From contig JASMDX010000074.1 in the NCBI GenBank assembly GCA_030752605.1, positions 1 to 64,000 of the forward strand: a stretch of 64,000 nt of DNA, given 5' to 3'. A program made the position numbers and the translations under genes. Below, piece after piece: positions 1-7,783 of the stretch; the stretch's first letter is position 1; each line of letters starts with the position of its first letter. Source of the DNA: GCA-2731375 sp002731375 (lineage in GTDB: Bacteria > Pseudomonadota > Alphaproteobacteria > GCA-2731375). The notes under the pieces are model-generated. The model did not search any database and had not been told where the DNA came from. It worked only from the letters and a program-made list of their open reading frames with translations.

Positions 1-306
1 CGCCATGATCTCGGGATAATGCTCGAACACACTCAGATTAAGCGAAACCGTGCAGCGCACGTCGAAATGATCCATGACATCGAACATGCGCCACAATCCG
101 ACACGGTTGCCATAATCCTTGATGCCATAGCCAAGGATGTCTGGATGGGGCATGCGCGGCCAGGGATCGCGGATGCGCACGGGATCGGGCAGGTATTCAT
201 AATGCTCGATATTCGGGCAGACCCACAACGCCACCCGCGCCCCGTTGGGTAGCCGCAGGCGGGGCCGGTCATTGATCGGTGAATAAGTTAAACGTTCCTG
301 AGCCAT
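1..306 (-). CDS. polysaccharide deacetylase family protein (N-terminal part; runs off the window)
   Basis: The frame is open from an ATG at 306 down to base 1, giving 102 codons with no stop, so the C-terminus lies outside the window. The readable part contains LRLPNGARVALWVCPNIEHY and later DYGNRVGLWRMFDVMDHFDV. This resembles the start of the NodB/PuuE-like polysaccharide deacetylases, in which a conserved segment describes a short hydrolase acting on N-acyl or amide bonds. The metal-binding Asp/His motifs cannot be checked because most of the domain is missing. It is divergent from the SMP-30 gene, with a gap of about 90 bases. The substrate is unknown; an allantoinase-like role is possible but not shown. 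Confidence 0.6.
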   Translation of the reverse strand, partial: MAQERLTYSPINDRPRLRLPNGARVALWVCPNIEHYEYLPDPVRIRDPWPRMPHPDILGYGIKDYGNRVGLWRMFDVMDHFDVRCTVSLNLSVFEHYPEIMA

Positions 307-395
307 GACACCGATCTTGCCACAGGGTTGAGCTGGACCCAAGTGCCGGGCACAATGGTACCTCAATTTTCATGCGAGCCATGAAGGAACTTGCC

Positions 396-1316
396 ATGTA
401 TCCCCAACCGACCGTGATCGAGCCGACCGTCTTCGCCGAGGTGCCGCGCGAGCTGCAACTACTGGACAAGGATTCCCACATGGCGCGGGATATCTTTCGC
501 GGCAAGCCCTTGGGCTCGTTCCTGGAAGGTCCGTCGTTTGATCGGGACGGCAATCTATATGTGGTCGATATCGCCCATGGCCGCGTCTTCAAGATTTCGC
601 CCAGCGGCGAGTTCAATGTTGCGGCGGACTATGACGGCAGCCCCAACGGCCTGAAGATACACAAGGACGGCCGTATCTTCGTGGCCGACCGACGCAAGGG
701 TATTGTCGAGATTGATCCGGTGAACGGCAAGTTCTCGGTCTACATCGGGCCGGAACAGATGCCCGGCTACAAGGGCGTCAACGATCTGTTTTTTGCCTCC
801 AACGGCGATTTGTATTTTACGGATCAGGGCGATACCGGTCTGCATGACCCCACGGGCCGGGTCTTTCGCATGGATGCCAATGGCTCCCTGCATTGTCTGA
901 TCGACAATATGCCCAGCCCCAACGGGCTGGTGATGGACCCAAGCGAAAGCCAGCTCTATATCGCCGTGACCCGGGCCAACGCCGTCTGGCGCATGCCATT
1001 CCGTCAGGACGGCAGTGTCAACCGGGTTGGTCTGTTCTGCCAGTTGGTGGGCGGCATGGGCCCCGACGGCATGGCCATGGATGTAGATGGCAACCTGTCC
1101 ATCGCCCATGCCGGTCTTGGCGCGGTCTGGCTGTTTTCCGCCCTGGGCCTGCCGACCCATAAGATTCCCGATCCCGACGGTAGCCCATTGACCACCAACA
1201 TGGCCTATGGCGGCCCGGACAACCGGTCACTATTCATTACCTCGTCGTTCAGCGGCAAGATTCTAAGAGCTGAAATGCCAGCAGCCGGCGAGACCATGTA
1301 TGCCCATATGGATTAA
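396..1316 (+). CDS. SMP-30/gluconolactonase/LRE family protein
   Basis: About 306 residues. Repeated blades of the type FDRDGNLYVVDI, HKDGRIFVADR, ASNGDLYFTDQG and PNGLVMDPSESQLYIA mark a six-bladed beta-propeller of the SMP-30/gluconolactonase family. Members are metal-dependent lactonases or hydrolases of sugar-type lactones. An in-frame ATG exists at 372, but the ATG at 396 has an AAGGA ribosome site seven bases upstream and fits the family N-terminus better. The gene precedes an LLM flavin oxidoreductase on the same strand with a gap of about 55 bases, so the two may be co-transcribed. The substrate is not inferable from the sequence alone. Confidence 0.8.
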   Translation: MYPQPTVIEPTVFAEVPRELQLLDKDSHMARDIFRGKPLGSFLEGPSFDRDGNLYVVDIAHGRVFKISPSGEFNVAADYDGSPNGLKIHKDGRIFVADRRKGIVEIDPVNGKFSVYIGPEQMPGYKGVNDLFFASNGDLYFTDQGDTGLHDPTGRVFRMDANGSLHCLIDNMPSPNGLVMDPSESQLYIAVTRANAVWRMPFRQDGSVNRVGLFCQLVGGMGPDGMAMDVDGNLSIAHAGLGAVWLFSALGLPTHKIPDPDGSPLTTNMAYGGPDNRSLFITSSFSGKILRAEMPAAGETMYAHMD

Positions 1317-1370
1317 TTTGGCATATTCAGCTTGCCAGCGCGCTATGTTGCGCCAAATCAGGAGAGTACA

Positions 1371-2393
1371 ATGACGTTGAAATTGGGATTGATGACCGGA
1401 TATTGGGGCGCGCAGCCGCCGCAAGATTTGATTGCCGTCGCCAAGCGGGCCGAGGAACTTGGCTATTACGGTTTTTTCACCGCCGAGGCCTATGGCTCTG
1501 ACGCCCTGACGCCCCTGGCCTGGGTTGGCGCGCATACGGAAAAGATCAAGCTGGGCACGGCCATCGTGCAGATTTCGGCCCGCACGCCAACGGCGACGGC
1601 CATGCATGCCCTGACCTTGGATCATCTCTCCAACGGCCGGTTGATCCTTGGCCTGGGCGTCTCCGGCCCGCAGGTGGTTGAAGGCTGGTACGGCCAGCCC
1701 TTCGCCAAGCCCCTGGCGCGCACCCGGGAATATATCGACATCATCCGCCAGGTGCTGACCCGCGAAACGCCGGTGCGAATGAACGGCGCCCATTACACCA
1801 TTCCTTACCCGGAGGACGCGCCCGGCTCCTGGGGCCTGGGCAAGCCGCTGAAGCCCATCACGCACCCTCTTCGCGCCGATATTCCGATCTTTCTTGGCGC
1901 CGAAGGGCCGAAGAACGTCGCCATGGCGGCGGAGATCTGTGACGGCTGGTTCCCGCTGTACTATTCGCCGGAGCGTGAAGACGTCTATGCCGATGCCATT
2001 GCCGGGCGCGGCGATGATTTCGAGATCATGTACCCCATGCAAATGCATATCACCGATGATCTGGAAGCCGGGCGTTTGGAAGTGAAAAAGACCCTGGCGC
2101 TATATGTCGGCGGCATGGGTGCACGGGACCGCAATTTTCACAACGAACTGGTGGTCCGACTGGGCTATGGCGAAGCGGCTGGGAAAATCCAGGATCTGTA
2201 TCTGGACGGCAAAAAGGCCGAGGCGGTGGCGGCGGTGCCTGATGAACTGGTCGACGATATCGCCCTGGTGGGGCCGAAAGACCGGATCAAGCAGCGCCTG
2301 GCGGCCTGGGAAGACAGCGCCGTGACCTCGCTGCTGGTTTGGCCCAAGACCCCGGAAGATTTGGAGACCTATGCCGAATTGGTGCTGGATTAG
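1371..2393 (+). CDS. LLM class flavin-dependent oxidoreductase
   Basis: About 340 residues of a bacterial luciferase-like TIM barrel. The N-terminus MTLKLGLMTGYWG, the segment LGTAIVQISARTPTATAMHA, the HLSNGRLILGLGVSGPQV motif and IFLGAEGPKNVAMAAEICDG are typical of the F420- or FMN-dependent LLM monooxygenase/reductase group. The start is set at the ATG at 1371 because GGAG lies just upstream; the longer in-frame ORF from 1332 adds residues that do not resemble the family. It lies 12 bases before a PPOX-fold gene that may share flavin chemistry. The C-terminus repeats the family pattern (SLLVWPKTPEDLETYAELV). The specific substrate is unknown. Confidence 0.82.
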   Translation: MTLKLGLMTGYWGAQPPQDLIAVAKRAEELGYYGFFTAEAYGSDALTPLAWVGAHTEKIKLGTAIVQISARTPTATAMHALTLDHLSNGRLILGLGVSGPQVVEGWYGQPFAKPLARTREYIDIIRQVLTRETPVRMNGAHYTIPYPEDAPGSWGLGKPLKPITHPLRADIPIFLGAEGPKNVAMAAEICDGWFPLYYSPEREDVYADAIAGRGDDFEIMYPMQMHITDDLEAGRLEVKKTLALYVGGMGARDRNFHNELVVRLGYGEAAGKIQDLYLDGKKAEAVAAVPDELVDDIALVGPKDRIKQRLAAWEDSAVTSLLVWPKTPEDLETYAELVLD

Positions 2394-2405
2394 GAATTCA
2401 CTGTT

Positions 2406-2918
2406 ATGCCTGTCTTGAGCAAGGAAAAGCGTACGGCTTTCCTGGGCGAACGGCGCGTGATCATGCGGATCGCCGTCGTCCGCCCAGACGGCAGTCCGCT
2501 GGTCACGCCTTTGTGGTATCTGTACGAGAACGAAGCGATTTATTTTACCCCGCGCGAACGGTCCGAATGGTTCGCCTGCTTGCGTCACGATCCGCGGGCG
2601 GCGCTCTGTATCGATGAACAGCCTCTGCCATACCGCAAGGTTATGATCGAAGGGGTGGCCGAGCTTTTGTATGACGTGGGCGCCGATGATGAATGGCGGG
2701 ATCTGTATCTGCGCATGGCCAAACAATATGTGCCCGACGACGATGCGGAGGCCTATTTGCAAAACACCATCAGCGAACGGCGCGGCCTGTTCCGGATTAA
2801 ACTGGCAGAAGCGAAGGTGCGCAGCTGGCGCCTGCCGTTGGCGGACGAGGCGGGCGAAGGTATCTGGCACCAACGCTATTACCAGGACCCGAAAACCGAA
2901 TTCGACAGCCGCGCCTAG
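2406..2918 (+). CDS. pyridoxamine 5'-phosphate oxidase-fold (PPOX) flavin/F420-binding protein
   Basis: 170 residues forming one split beta-barrel. GSPLVTPLWYLYENEAIYF and the following R-rich strand match the small PPOX/FDOR proteins that bind FMN or F420 and often act as dimeric reductases. The ATG at 2406 follows an AGGA about ten bases upstream. It sits directly behind an LLM oxidoreductase gene, and both families use flavin or deazaflavin cofactors, so a joint reaction is a reasonable inference. It is not a true pdxH because the gene lacks the C-terminal PLP-oxidase dimerisation segment. It ends convergently against the acyl-CoA dehydrogenase gene. Confidence 0.75.
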   Translation: MPVLSKEKRTAFLGERRVIMRIAVVRPDGSPLVTPLWYLYENEAIYFTPRERSEWFACLRHDPRAALCIDEQPLPYRKVMIEGVAELLYDVGADDEWRDLYLRMAKQYVPDDDAEAYLQNTISERRGLFRIKLAEAKVRSWRLPLADEAGEGIWHQRYYQDPKTEFDSRA

Positions 2919-2945
2919 ATCCGCCTGGCTGGAGAGATCGCCGCC

Positions 2946-4115
2946 TCAATAGCTCTTTGGCAGGCCGAGCACGTTGGAGGCGACATAGTTCTTGATCATA
3001 TGCAGACTGACTGGCGCTATGCGGCCGATGATCGCCTCGCGATAGAACCGCTCGACAATGAACTCACTGGCGACACTGTAACCACCCAGGGTTAGCATCG
3101 CGTTGGAAGCCGCCTTGAACGAGGCCTCCGCCGCCAGATATTTGCCGGCATTGGCTTCCGGGCCGCAGGGTTCGCCGTTGTCATACAGCGCGGCGGCCTT
3201 GAACAGCATCAGGTTGGCGGCCTCCAGCTCCATCCATGATTCCGCCAGCGGGTGCGCGATGGCTTGGTTCTGGCCGATCGGGCGGTCGAAAACGATCCGT
3301 TCCTTGGCGTATTCCGCCGCTTTGTTCAATACGACGCGGCCTTTTTCCACATGCTCGGCGCCGATCAGGATGCGTTCGGGGTTGAGCCCATCGAGTAGGT
3401 AATAAAAGCCGCGTCCTTCCTCGCCGATGCGGTCCTCCACCGGGATTTTCAGGTTGTCGATGAAGACAGCGTTGATGTCCACCGCATGGCGTACGAATTT
3501 TTCCACCTCCCGCGCCTCGATGCAGCTGCGGTCGAAGTCGGTATAGAATAGGGTCAGGCCCTCCAGGGTCTTTTCGCACTCCTCGCGCGGCGTGGTTCGG
3601 GTGATCAGCATGAATTTGTTGGCGCTTTGCGCGGTGGTGGTGAACATCTTGCGGCCATTGACGACGTAGTGACCGCCGTCCCGCACCGCGCGGGTTTCGA
3701 TGCGCGAGGTATCCAGCCCGGCGTTGGGCTCGGTGACGCCGAAGGCGGCCCGGTCCTTGCCCTGGATCATCGGTGGCAACCAGCGCCGCTTTTGCTCGTC
3801 CGTTCCGTGGCGCACCACGGGATGCAGACCGAATACATTGACGTTGATCGATGAGGTGGCGGCACCACCGTGCTGGCCGACCGTCTGCATCATGATGGCG
3901 GCCTCGGTGATACCCATGCCGCCGCCGCCATATTCCTCGGGCATGGCGATGCCGAGCCAGCCGTGGTCCGCCATCTCGCGTACGAATTCTTCTGGAAAGC
4001 GGTGCTCGCGTTCAGCGTCTATCCAGTATTGCTCGCCGTATTTGTCGCAGATTTTCTGCACCGCATCGCGGATTGCCCGCTGATCCGGGGTGAAGGTGAA
4101 ACTGGCGTCATACAT
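2946..4115 (-). CDS. acyl-CoA dehydrogenase
   Basis: 389 residues with the full three-domain ACAD layout: an N-terminal helical domain (WLGIAMPEEYGGGGMGITEA), a middle beta domain (FGVTEPNAGLDTSRIETRA, HYVVNGRKMFTT) and a C-terminal helical bundle (VFDRPIGQNQAIAHPLAE). It oxidises an acyl-CoA at alpha-beta using FAD. The usual C-terminal IYEGT-type segment that holds the catalytic glutamate in many members is replaced by RIAPVSLHMIKNYVA, a variant seen in some subfamilies, so the catalytic base is not assigned here. GGAGG lies about seven bases before the ATG at 4115. It is followed 18 bases after its own start region by the upstream MaoC-like gene on the same strand, suggesting a dehydrogenase-hydratase pair. 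Confidence 0.88.
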   Translation of the reverse strand: MYDASFTFTPDQRAIRDAVQKICDKYGEQYWIDAEREHRFPEEFVREMADHGWLGIAMPEEYGGGGMGITEAAIMMQTVGQHGGAATSSINVNVFGLHPVVRHGTDEQKRRWLPPMIQGKDRAAFGVTEPNAGLDTSRIETRAVRDGGHYVVNGRKMFTTTAQSANKFMLITRTTPREECEKTLEGLTLFYTDFDRSCIEAREVEKFVRHAVDINAVFIDNLKIPVEDRIGEEGRGFYYLLDGLNPERILIGAEHVEKGRVVLNKAAEYAKERIVFDRPIGQNQAIAHPLAESWMELEAANLMLFKAAALYDNGEPCGPEANAGKYLAAEASFKAASNAMLTLGGYSVASEFIVERFYREAIIGRIAPVSLHMIKNYVASNVLGLPKSY

Positions 4116-4133
4116 GGCGGTTCCTCCGGCGCT

Positions 4134-4997
4134 TTAGGCGAACGTCACGGTAGCAGTCATGCCGATGGTGCCTTCAGGGGTCAACGCCCACAGCTCACAA
4201 CCGTTGCCGTCCTCAGTGGTCCGGCCGATCACCTTAAACGGCGCGGTGTCGAACAATGGCGCCCGCGCCTGCATCTCATAGGTCCTGATCGCCCGACCGC
4301 CACAGTTGTCCCGCGCCAGATCGAGTAGACATTGCGAGGAATAGGGTCCGTGAATTACCAGGCCCGGATAACCCTCGACCTCCATGGCATAGGGGCGGTC
4401 ATAATGAATACGGTGTGGATTAAAGGTCAGCGCCGAATAGCGAAACAGCGATACCGGGTCGGCTGTTATGGTGCGCTCCCATGAGGTATCGCTGGGCGGC
4501 GCATCGCGCTTGGGAATGCCGCTTTTCTCGCCGGGTTTGACCTCGTCACGGAACGCCGTGCGCGCCTCCTCCTCCAGGGCTAATCCGTTGGGGCCGATAA
4601 TGCGGGCCACCACGTTGGTGAAAATCAACATGCCGGTGCTGCCCTCACGCAGCTGGATGTCCGCCAACTCGGTCTCGCGGGTCAGCCTCTCGCCAACCCG
4701 GATCGGCTGGTGATAGGTGGTTTTGGTACCCGCGAACATGCGCCGGGGCAAGGGCATCTCGGGCAGCACATCGCTGTCCAAAGGTAAACCGTCAGCGCCC
4801 AGGCGGTCGGCCTGCGCCATGGGTACGAAATAGGCCCGATGCCAGCCCGGCGCAATCGCTTCGCCTTCCCTGGGTGCTTCCTCATCACGATCGAAGGTGA
4901 CGATCATGCCCCTTGGCGGAGCGGCGGTGGCAACGTCCTCTTCCACCACCTTGGCGCCGATATGCTTGCGCAGCGCCTCGATGTCGATGTTCGTCAT
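4134..4997 (-). CDS. MaoC/FAS1-like hydratase (mesaconyl/itaconyl-CoA hydratase-type)
   Basis: 287 residues in two hot-dog halves. The N-terminal half is a FAS1-like dehydratase domain (residues about 1-150, with GWHRAYFVPM and RRMFAGTKTTYHQPIRVGE). The C-terminal half carries the hydratase motif FNPHRIHYDRPYA, with N193, H195 and D200, followed by GYPGLVIHGP. This arrangement matches the HTD2-like family that contains mesaconyl-C4-CoA and itaconyl-CoA hydratases, which add water to unsaturated acyl-CoAs. It lies upstream of an acyl-CoA dehydrogenase on the same strand, so the product of one could feed the other. The exact acyl-CoA cannot be read from the sequence. Confidence 0.8.
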   Translation of the reverse strand: MTNIDIEALRKHIGAKVVEEDVATAAPPRGMIVTFDRDEEAPREGEAIAPGWHRAYFVPMAQADRLGADGLPLDSDVLPEMPLPRRMFAGTKTTYHQPIRVGERLTRETELADIQLREGSTGMLIFTNVVARIIGPNGLALEEEARTAFRDEVKPGEKSGIPKRDAPPSDTSWERTITADPVSLFRYSALTFNPHRIHYDRPYAMEVEGYPGLVIHGPYSSQCLLDLARDNCGGRAIRTYEMQARAPLFDTAPFKVIGRTTEDGNGCELWALTPEGTIGMTATVTFA

Positions 4998-5133
4998 AGT
5001 GTTCTCTTCCCTGATCTACCGCTCGCTTGGCCGGGGTTTTTCAGGTCGCGCCCTCGCGCCGGCCAGGACACTCGTGCGAGGATGACGCTATGATAGGGTG
5101 CAAAGGCCATGGGTAACAGAGGGTAGCTGGAAA

Positions 5134-6201
5134 ATGGAAATCTGGACGACGGGCGCGGCTTCCCCACGGGGCATCATGAAATTGGCGCGGGAGGTCGAGG
5201 ACAAGGGCTGGGACGGTCTGGCGGTGGTGGATTCGCAGAACCTTTCCGGCGATCCGTATGTTTCGCTCGCCATGGCGGCCACAGTGACGGATCGGATCGG
5301 CCTGGCGACCGCCGTGACCAATTCAGTGACCCGTCAGGCCGCTGCCACGGCCACTGCTATCGCCTCCGTGAACCGGGTAGCCCAGGGACGCGTCGTGCTG
5401 GGTATTGGGCGCGGCGATTCCGCCCTGGCGCACCTGGGCCGGGCACCGGGCAAGGTTGGCCATTTCGAGACTTATCTGCGCCATTTGCAGACCTACCTGA
5501 AGGGCGAGGCGGTTCCTTTTGACGAAGTTGATATCCCGCTCGACATCGCACCGCCAATGTCGGAGCTGCATTTGGCTGATGCGCCCACTGAAAGCCGCAT
5601 TGCCTGGATGGCCGGCACGCAAAAGGTCCCGGTCGAGGTCGCTGCGACCGGGACCCGGGTTATTGGTATCGGCGCCTGTCTGGCCGAGCGGGTAATGTTC
5701 ACCCTGGGGGTGGACCTGGATCGGCTGGCTTGGGGCATTGAAACGGCGCGGGCGGCACGACAGACGGCTGGACTGGATCCCGACGGCGTGGCTTTTGGGG
5801 CCTATATCAATCTGGCCTGCCATGACAACATAGCCGCCGCCCGTAATTTGGTGCGTGGTGGTCTGACCACCTTTGCCCGTTTCAATGTCATGCATGGGCG
5901 CACCATGGGACCGTGGTCGGAGGCGGCGAAGGCCGCCCTGCATGCTCTGGTCGCCGCCTATGACATGAACAAGCACACACGGGGCGACTCGCGCCAGGCC
6001 GACACCCTGACCGATGATTTTATCGACCATTTCGCGATCGTCGGTGGACCGGACGCCGTTGTCGAGCGCCTGACCGCCCTGGCCGATCTGGGATTGGATA
6101 AAGTCATCATCGGGGGCCGCCTGGGAACCTCTGGCAATGCCAACGCAGCGCGTTCATTGACCATGCTGGAACAGGAAGTGATGCCGGAAATGCGGGGCTG
6201 A
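5134..6201 (+). CDS. LLM class flavin-dependent oxidoreductase (second copy)
   Basis: About 355 residues. The protein begins MEIWTTGAASPRGIMKLA and contains DKGWDGLAVVDSQNLSGDPY, RIGLATAVTNSVTRQAAATA and RVVLGIGRGDSALAHLGRAP, all of which fit an LLM TIM barrel. The open frame extends upstream to a GTG at 5098, but the ATG at 5134 is preceded by GAGGG and gives the family N-terminus. It differs clearly from the LLM protein at 1371, so this is a paralogous or independent member and not a duplication. It is transcribed away from the MaoC-like gene. The substrate is unknown. Confidence 0.8.
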   Translation: MEIWTTGAASPRGIMKLAREVEDKGWDGLAVVDSQNLSGDPYVSLAMAATVTDRIGLATAVTNSVTRQAAATATAIASVNRVAQGRVVLGIGRGDSALAHLGRAPGKVGHFETYLRHLQTYLKGEAVPFDEVDIPLDIAPPMSELHLADAPTESRIAWMAGTQKVPVEVAATGTRVIGIGACLAERVMFTLGVDLDRLAWGIETARAARQTAGLDPDGVAFGAYINLACHDNIAAARNLVRGGLTTFARFNVMHGRTMGPWSEAAKAALHALVAAYDMNKHTRGDSRQADTLTDDFIDHFAIVGGPDAVVERLTALADLGLDKVIIGGRLGTSGNANAARSLTMLEQEVMPEMRG

Positions 6202-6205
6202 GCAT

Positions 6206-6322
6206 TTATACCGCGCCGTACCAGGCTCCCTTGAACTCATCCAACTTAGTAATAAGCGGCAAGATCTCAGGGGTGACCGTCAGTGAATCGATATTCAAAG
6301 GCATATCCGGAAATATACCCAT
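6206..6322 (-). pseudogene. Fic-family protein N-terminal remnant
   Basis: A 38-residue frame starts at an ATG at 6322 and ends with TAA at 6208-6206. Its centre reads ITPEIL-like text followed by KLDEFKGAW, which matches the conserved N-terminal helix of Fic/Fido AMP-transferases (commonly xxIDEFKGxW). The catalytic HPFxxGNGR motif and almost all of the protein are absent, so it can only be a stump. It lies immediately after the metW remnant in the same orientation, in a short stretch of gene debris. The identification rests on about 15 recognisable residues. Confidence 0.45.
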
Positions 6323-6356
6323 AAATATCCATATGCGGCTTATTTAAGCCCTTCGG

Positions 6357-6548
6357 CTACCGTCTTTCCAACAGAAACACGCCTTGCTCACCAAATAGAT
6401 TGGCCCTGCCGGGAGTGGCCCCAATGGGTTTGTATTTGCCTTTCCGGTCGAGCGTCAGACCCTGTTCGATGTTCAGGTTCATGTCTTCGCATAGCTCTAT
6501 GAAATCCAGGATCGTGCACAGGTGGATATTGACCGTGTCATACCAGGG
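6357..6548 (-). pseudogene. metW: metW C-terminal remnant
   Basis: Read on the minus strand from about 6548, the frame gives PWYDTVNIHLCTILDFIEL, then LTLDRKGKYKPI, and ends NLFGEQGVFLLERR with a TAG stop at 6359-6357. MetW proteins, SAM-dependent methyltransferase-like partners of MetX, characteristically contain WYDTPNIHLCT and end in NLFGEQxVFLL. Only the last 60 or so residues remain; the methyltransferase fold is gone. The reading frame joins directly to the out-of-frame N-terminus of metX, which points to one deletion that removed most of metX and the first two-thirds of metW. Confidence 0.8.
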
Positions 6549-6696
6549 AACGGCCCGAATCCAGGGTCAGAGGCTGGTCTTTGGTAATGGTGAAGACGTC
6601 CTCGCTTGGCCTGAGTGCCGACACCTCGTCGCTAGCGGGTTTTCCCTCCGCCGGCGCCTCGGTAGACCCCTCGGCCACCACGCTTGTGACTGTCAT
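6538..6696 (-). pseudogene. metX: metX (homoserine O-acetyltransferase) N-terminal remnant
   Basis: From an ATG at 6696 the frame runs 52 residues to a TGA at 6540-6538. Its end reads VFTITKDQPLTLDSGRSLV, which matches the beginning of MetX/homoserine O-acetyltransferases, where a low-complexity leader precedes PLxLDSGxxL. The alpha/beta hydrolase core with the catalytic Ser, Asp and His is absent because the sequence switches straight to MetW-coding text. The leader has a plausible promoter upstream (6726-6754), so the stub may still be transcribed. The methionine branch from homoserine must be supplied elsewhere in the genome, by another route or by uptake. Confidence 0.75.
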
Positions 6697-6725
6697 AATT
6701 TCGAAAACCCCGTCCTGATAGTTGG

Positions 6726-6754
6726 GTACTATGCAGGGCCCCTTGCGCTGTCAA
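6726..6754 (-). promoter_or_regulatory. candidate sigma-70-type promoter of the metX remnant
   Basis: On the minus strand TTGACA (6754-6749) is followed after 17 bases by TAGTAC (6731-6726). The expected start of transcription near 6719 leaves only about 22 bases before the metX ATG at 6696. The -35 is a perfect match and the -10 is weak. The short leader has no room for a SAM riboswitch. Confidence 0.4.
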
Positions 6755-6795
6755 TGTAATCTTTGCGAAAATTTGCCGTTTCTTGGACTTGCCCA

Positions 6796-6816
6796 TGATA
6801 CATCGGGAGTGTATCA
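6796..6816. promoter_or_regulatory. perfect inverted repeat TGATACA-N7-TGTATCA between metX remnant and chorismate mutase
   Basis: The two 7-base arms are exact reverse complements separated by tcgggag. The site lies between the divergent metX promoter and the chorismate mutase start at 6893. The geometry suits a dimeric repressor operator, but no regulator gene stands next to it. Confidence 0.35.
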
Positions 6817-6892
6817 CCGCCATCCGGGCGTACCATCCAAACCGACCGCCCAAATCGATCGTGCAAATCGACCGCACCTGGCTAGGATAACA

Positions 6893-7783
6893 ATGATGCC
6901 GATGACGACCCCAGACCTGGATGACTTACGGCGCCAGATAGATCAAATCGACGCCGACCTGCATGACAAGATCGTGCAGCGGATCGCCTTGATCGATCAG
7001 GTCGCCAAGGCGAAACAATTGCAAGGCAATGACGCCTCCCCCATGCGTCCGAACCGGGAAGCGGAAGTCGTGCGCAGTCTGGCCGACCGACACCAAGGTC
7101 AGTTGCAAACCGCCACGGTGATCCGAATTTGGCGGGAGCTAATCAACGGCGCCACGGCCCTGCAGGGCCCGTTGAGCGTTGCCGTCTGCGCGCCGGCGCG
7201 TTCCGTCGGATACTGGGATTTGGCGCGCAACCATTTCGGTTCTTCCGTGCCCATGACCCTGCATACCTCGCCCTCCGTTGTCCTGCGCATGGTGGATGAT
7301 GTGCCGGGTGCCGTCGGCCTGCTGCCGTTTCCGCAAAGCGACGAGGAGAACCCCTGGTGGCCGGCGCTGGCCTCTCAGGCAAACGATCAGGCTGGGCCGC
7401 GGGTCGTCTGGCGGCTACCGTTTTTTGCCTCGCCCACGGGCCGCTTTGAGCGGTTGGAAGCCCTGGCGGTGGCGAAACTGATGCCGGAGCCCAGTGGCCA
7501 GGATGCCACCGTTGTCATGGTCGAAACCGATCAGGATGTATCCTTGGCCCGTGTGGTGGATCAACTGGGTCAATGCGGTTTCACGGTCCATCCCTTGGCC
7601 GTGCATGAAAATAGCCGCGGCGGTCCGCGGCTGCAGCTAATTGAATTGGATGGATTGATCCGCCATGAAGATGCCGCCATGGCCGCATTCCACGAAAAAA
7701 TGGGCGAAGATTTGTATCGGGTGGCGATCCTGGGCACTTATCCCAAGGCACTGACGGCCAAACAGGGGGAGAATTCCGCATGA
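6893..7783 (+). CDS. chorismate mutase (AroQ-type) with C-terminal extension
   Basis: About 296 residues. Residues 8-90 form an AroQ-type chorismate mutase (LDDLRRQIDQIDADLHDKIV, then IDQVAKAK and REAEVVRSL), which converts chorismate to prephenate. The C-terminal 200 residues resemble the periplasmic-binding-like part of prephenate dehydratases in length but lack recognisable dehydratase motifs, so only the mutase function is claimed. The start is at ATG 6893 after AGGA; the longer frame from 6722 runs through the upstream control region. Its stop overlaps the hisC start as ATGA (7780-7783), and hisC in turn overlaps tyrA, so the three are one operon for phenylalanine/tyrosine synthesis. Confidence 0.85.
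   Translation: MMPMTTPDLDDLRRQIDQIDADLHDKIVQRIALIDQVAKAKQLQGNDASPMRPNREAEVVRSLADRHQGQLQTATVIRIWRELINGATALQGPLSVAVCAPARSVGYWDLARNHFGSSVPMTLHTSPSVVLRMVDDVPGAVGLLPFPQSDEENPWWPALASQANDQAGPRVVWRLPFFASPTGRFERLEALAVAKLMPEPSGQDATVVMVETDQDVSLARVVDQLGQCGFTVHPLAVHENSRGGPRLQLIELDGLIRHEDAAMAAFHEKMGEDLYRVAILGTYPKALTAKQGENSA

Noticed and set aside
555..1160. Long minus-strand open frame opposite the SMP-30 gene
   Set aside because: It lies wholly over a well-recognised plus-strand gene and has no family features; similar shadow frames occur throughout this GC-rich window.
6697..6760. SAM-II/SAM-alpha riboswitch before metX
   Set aside because: The leader between the promoter and ATG is only about 22 bases, too short for any SAM riboswitch.
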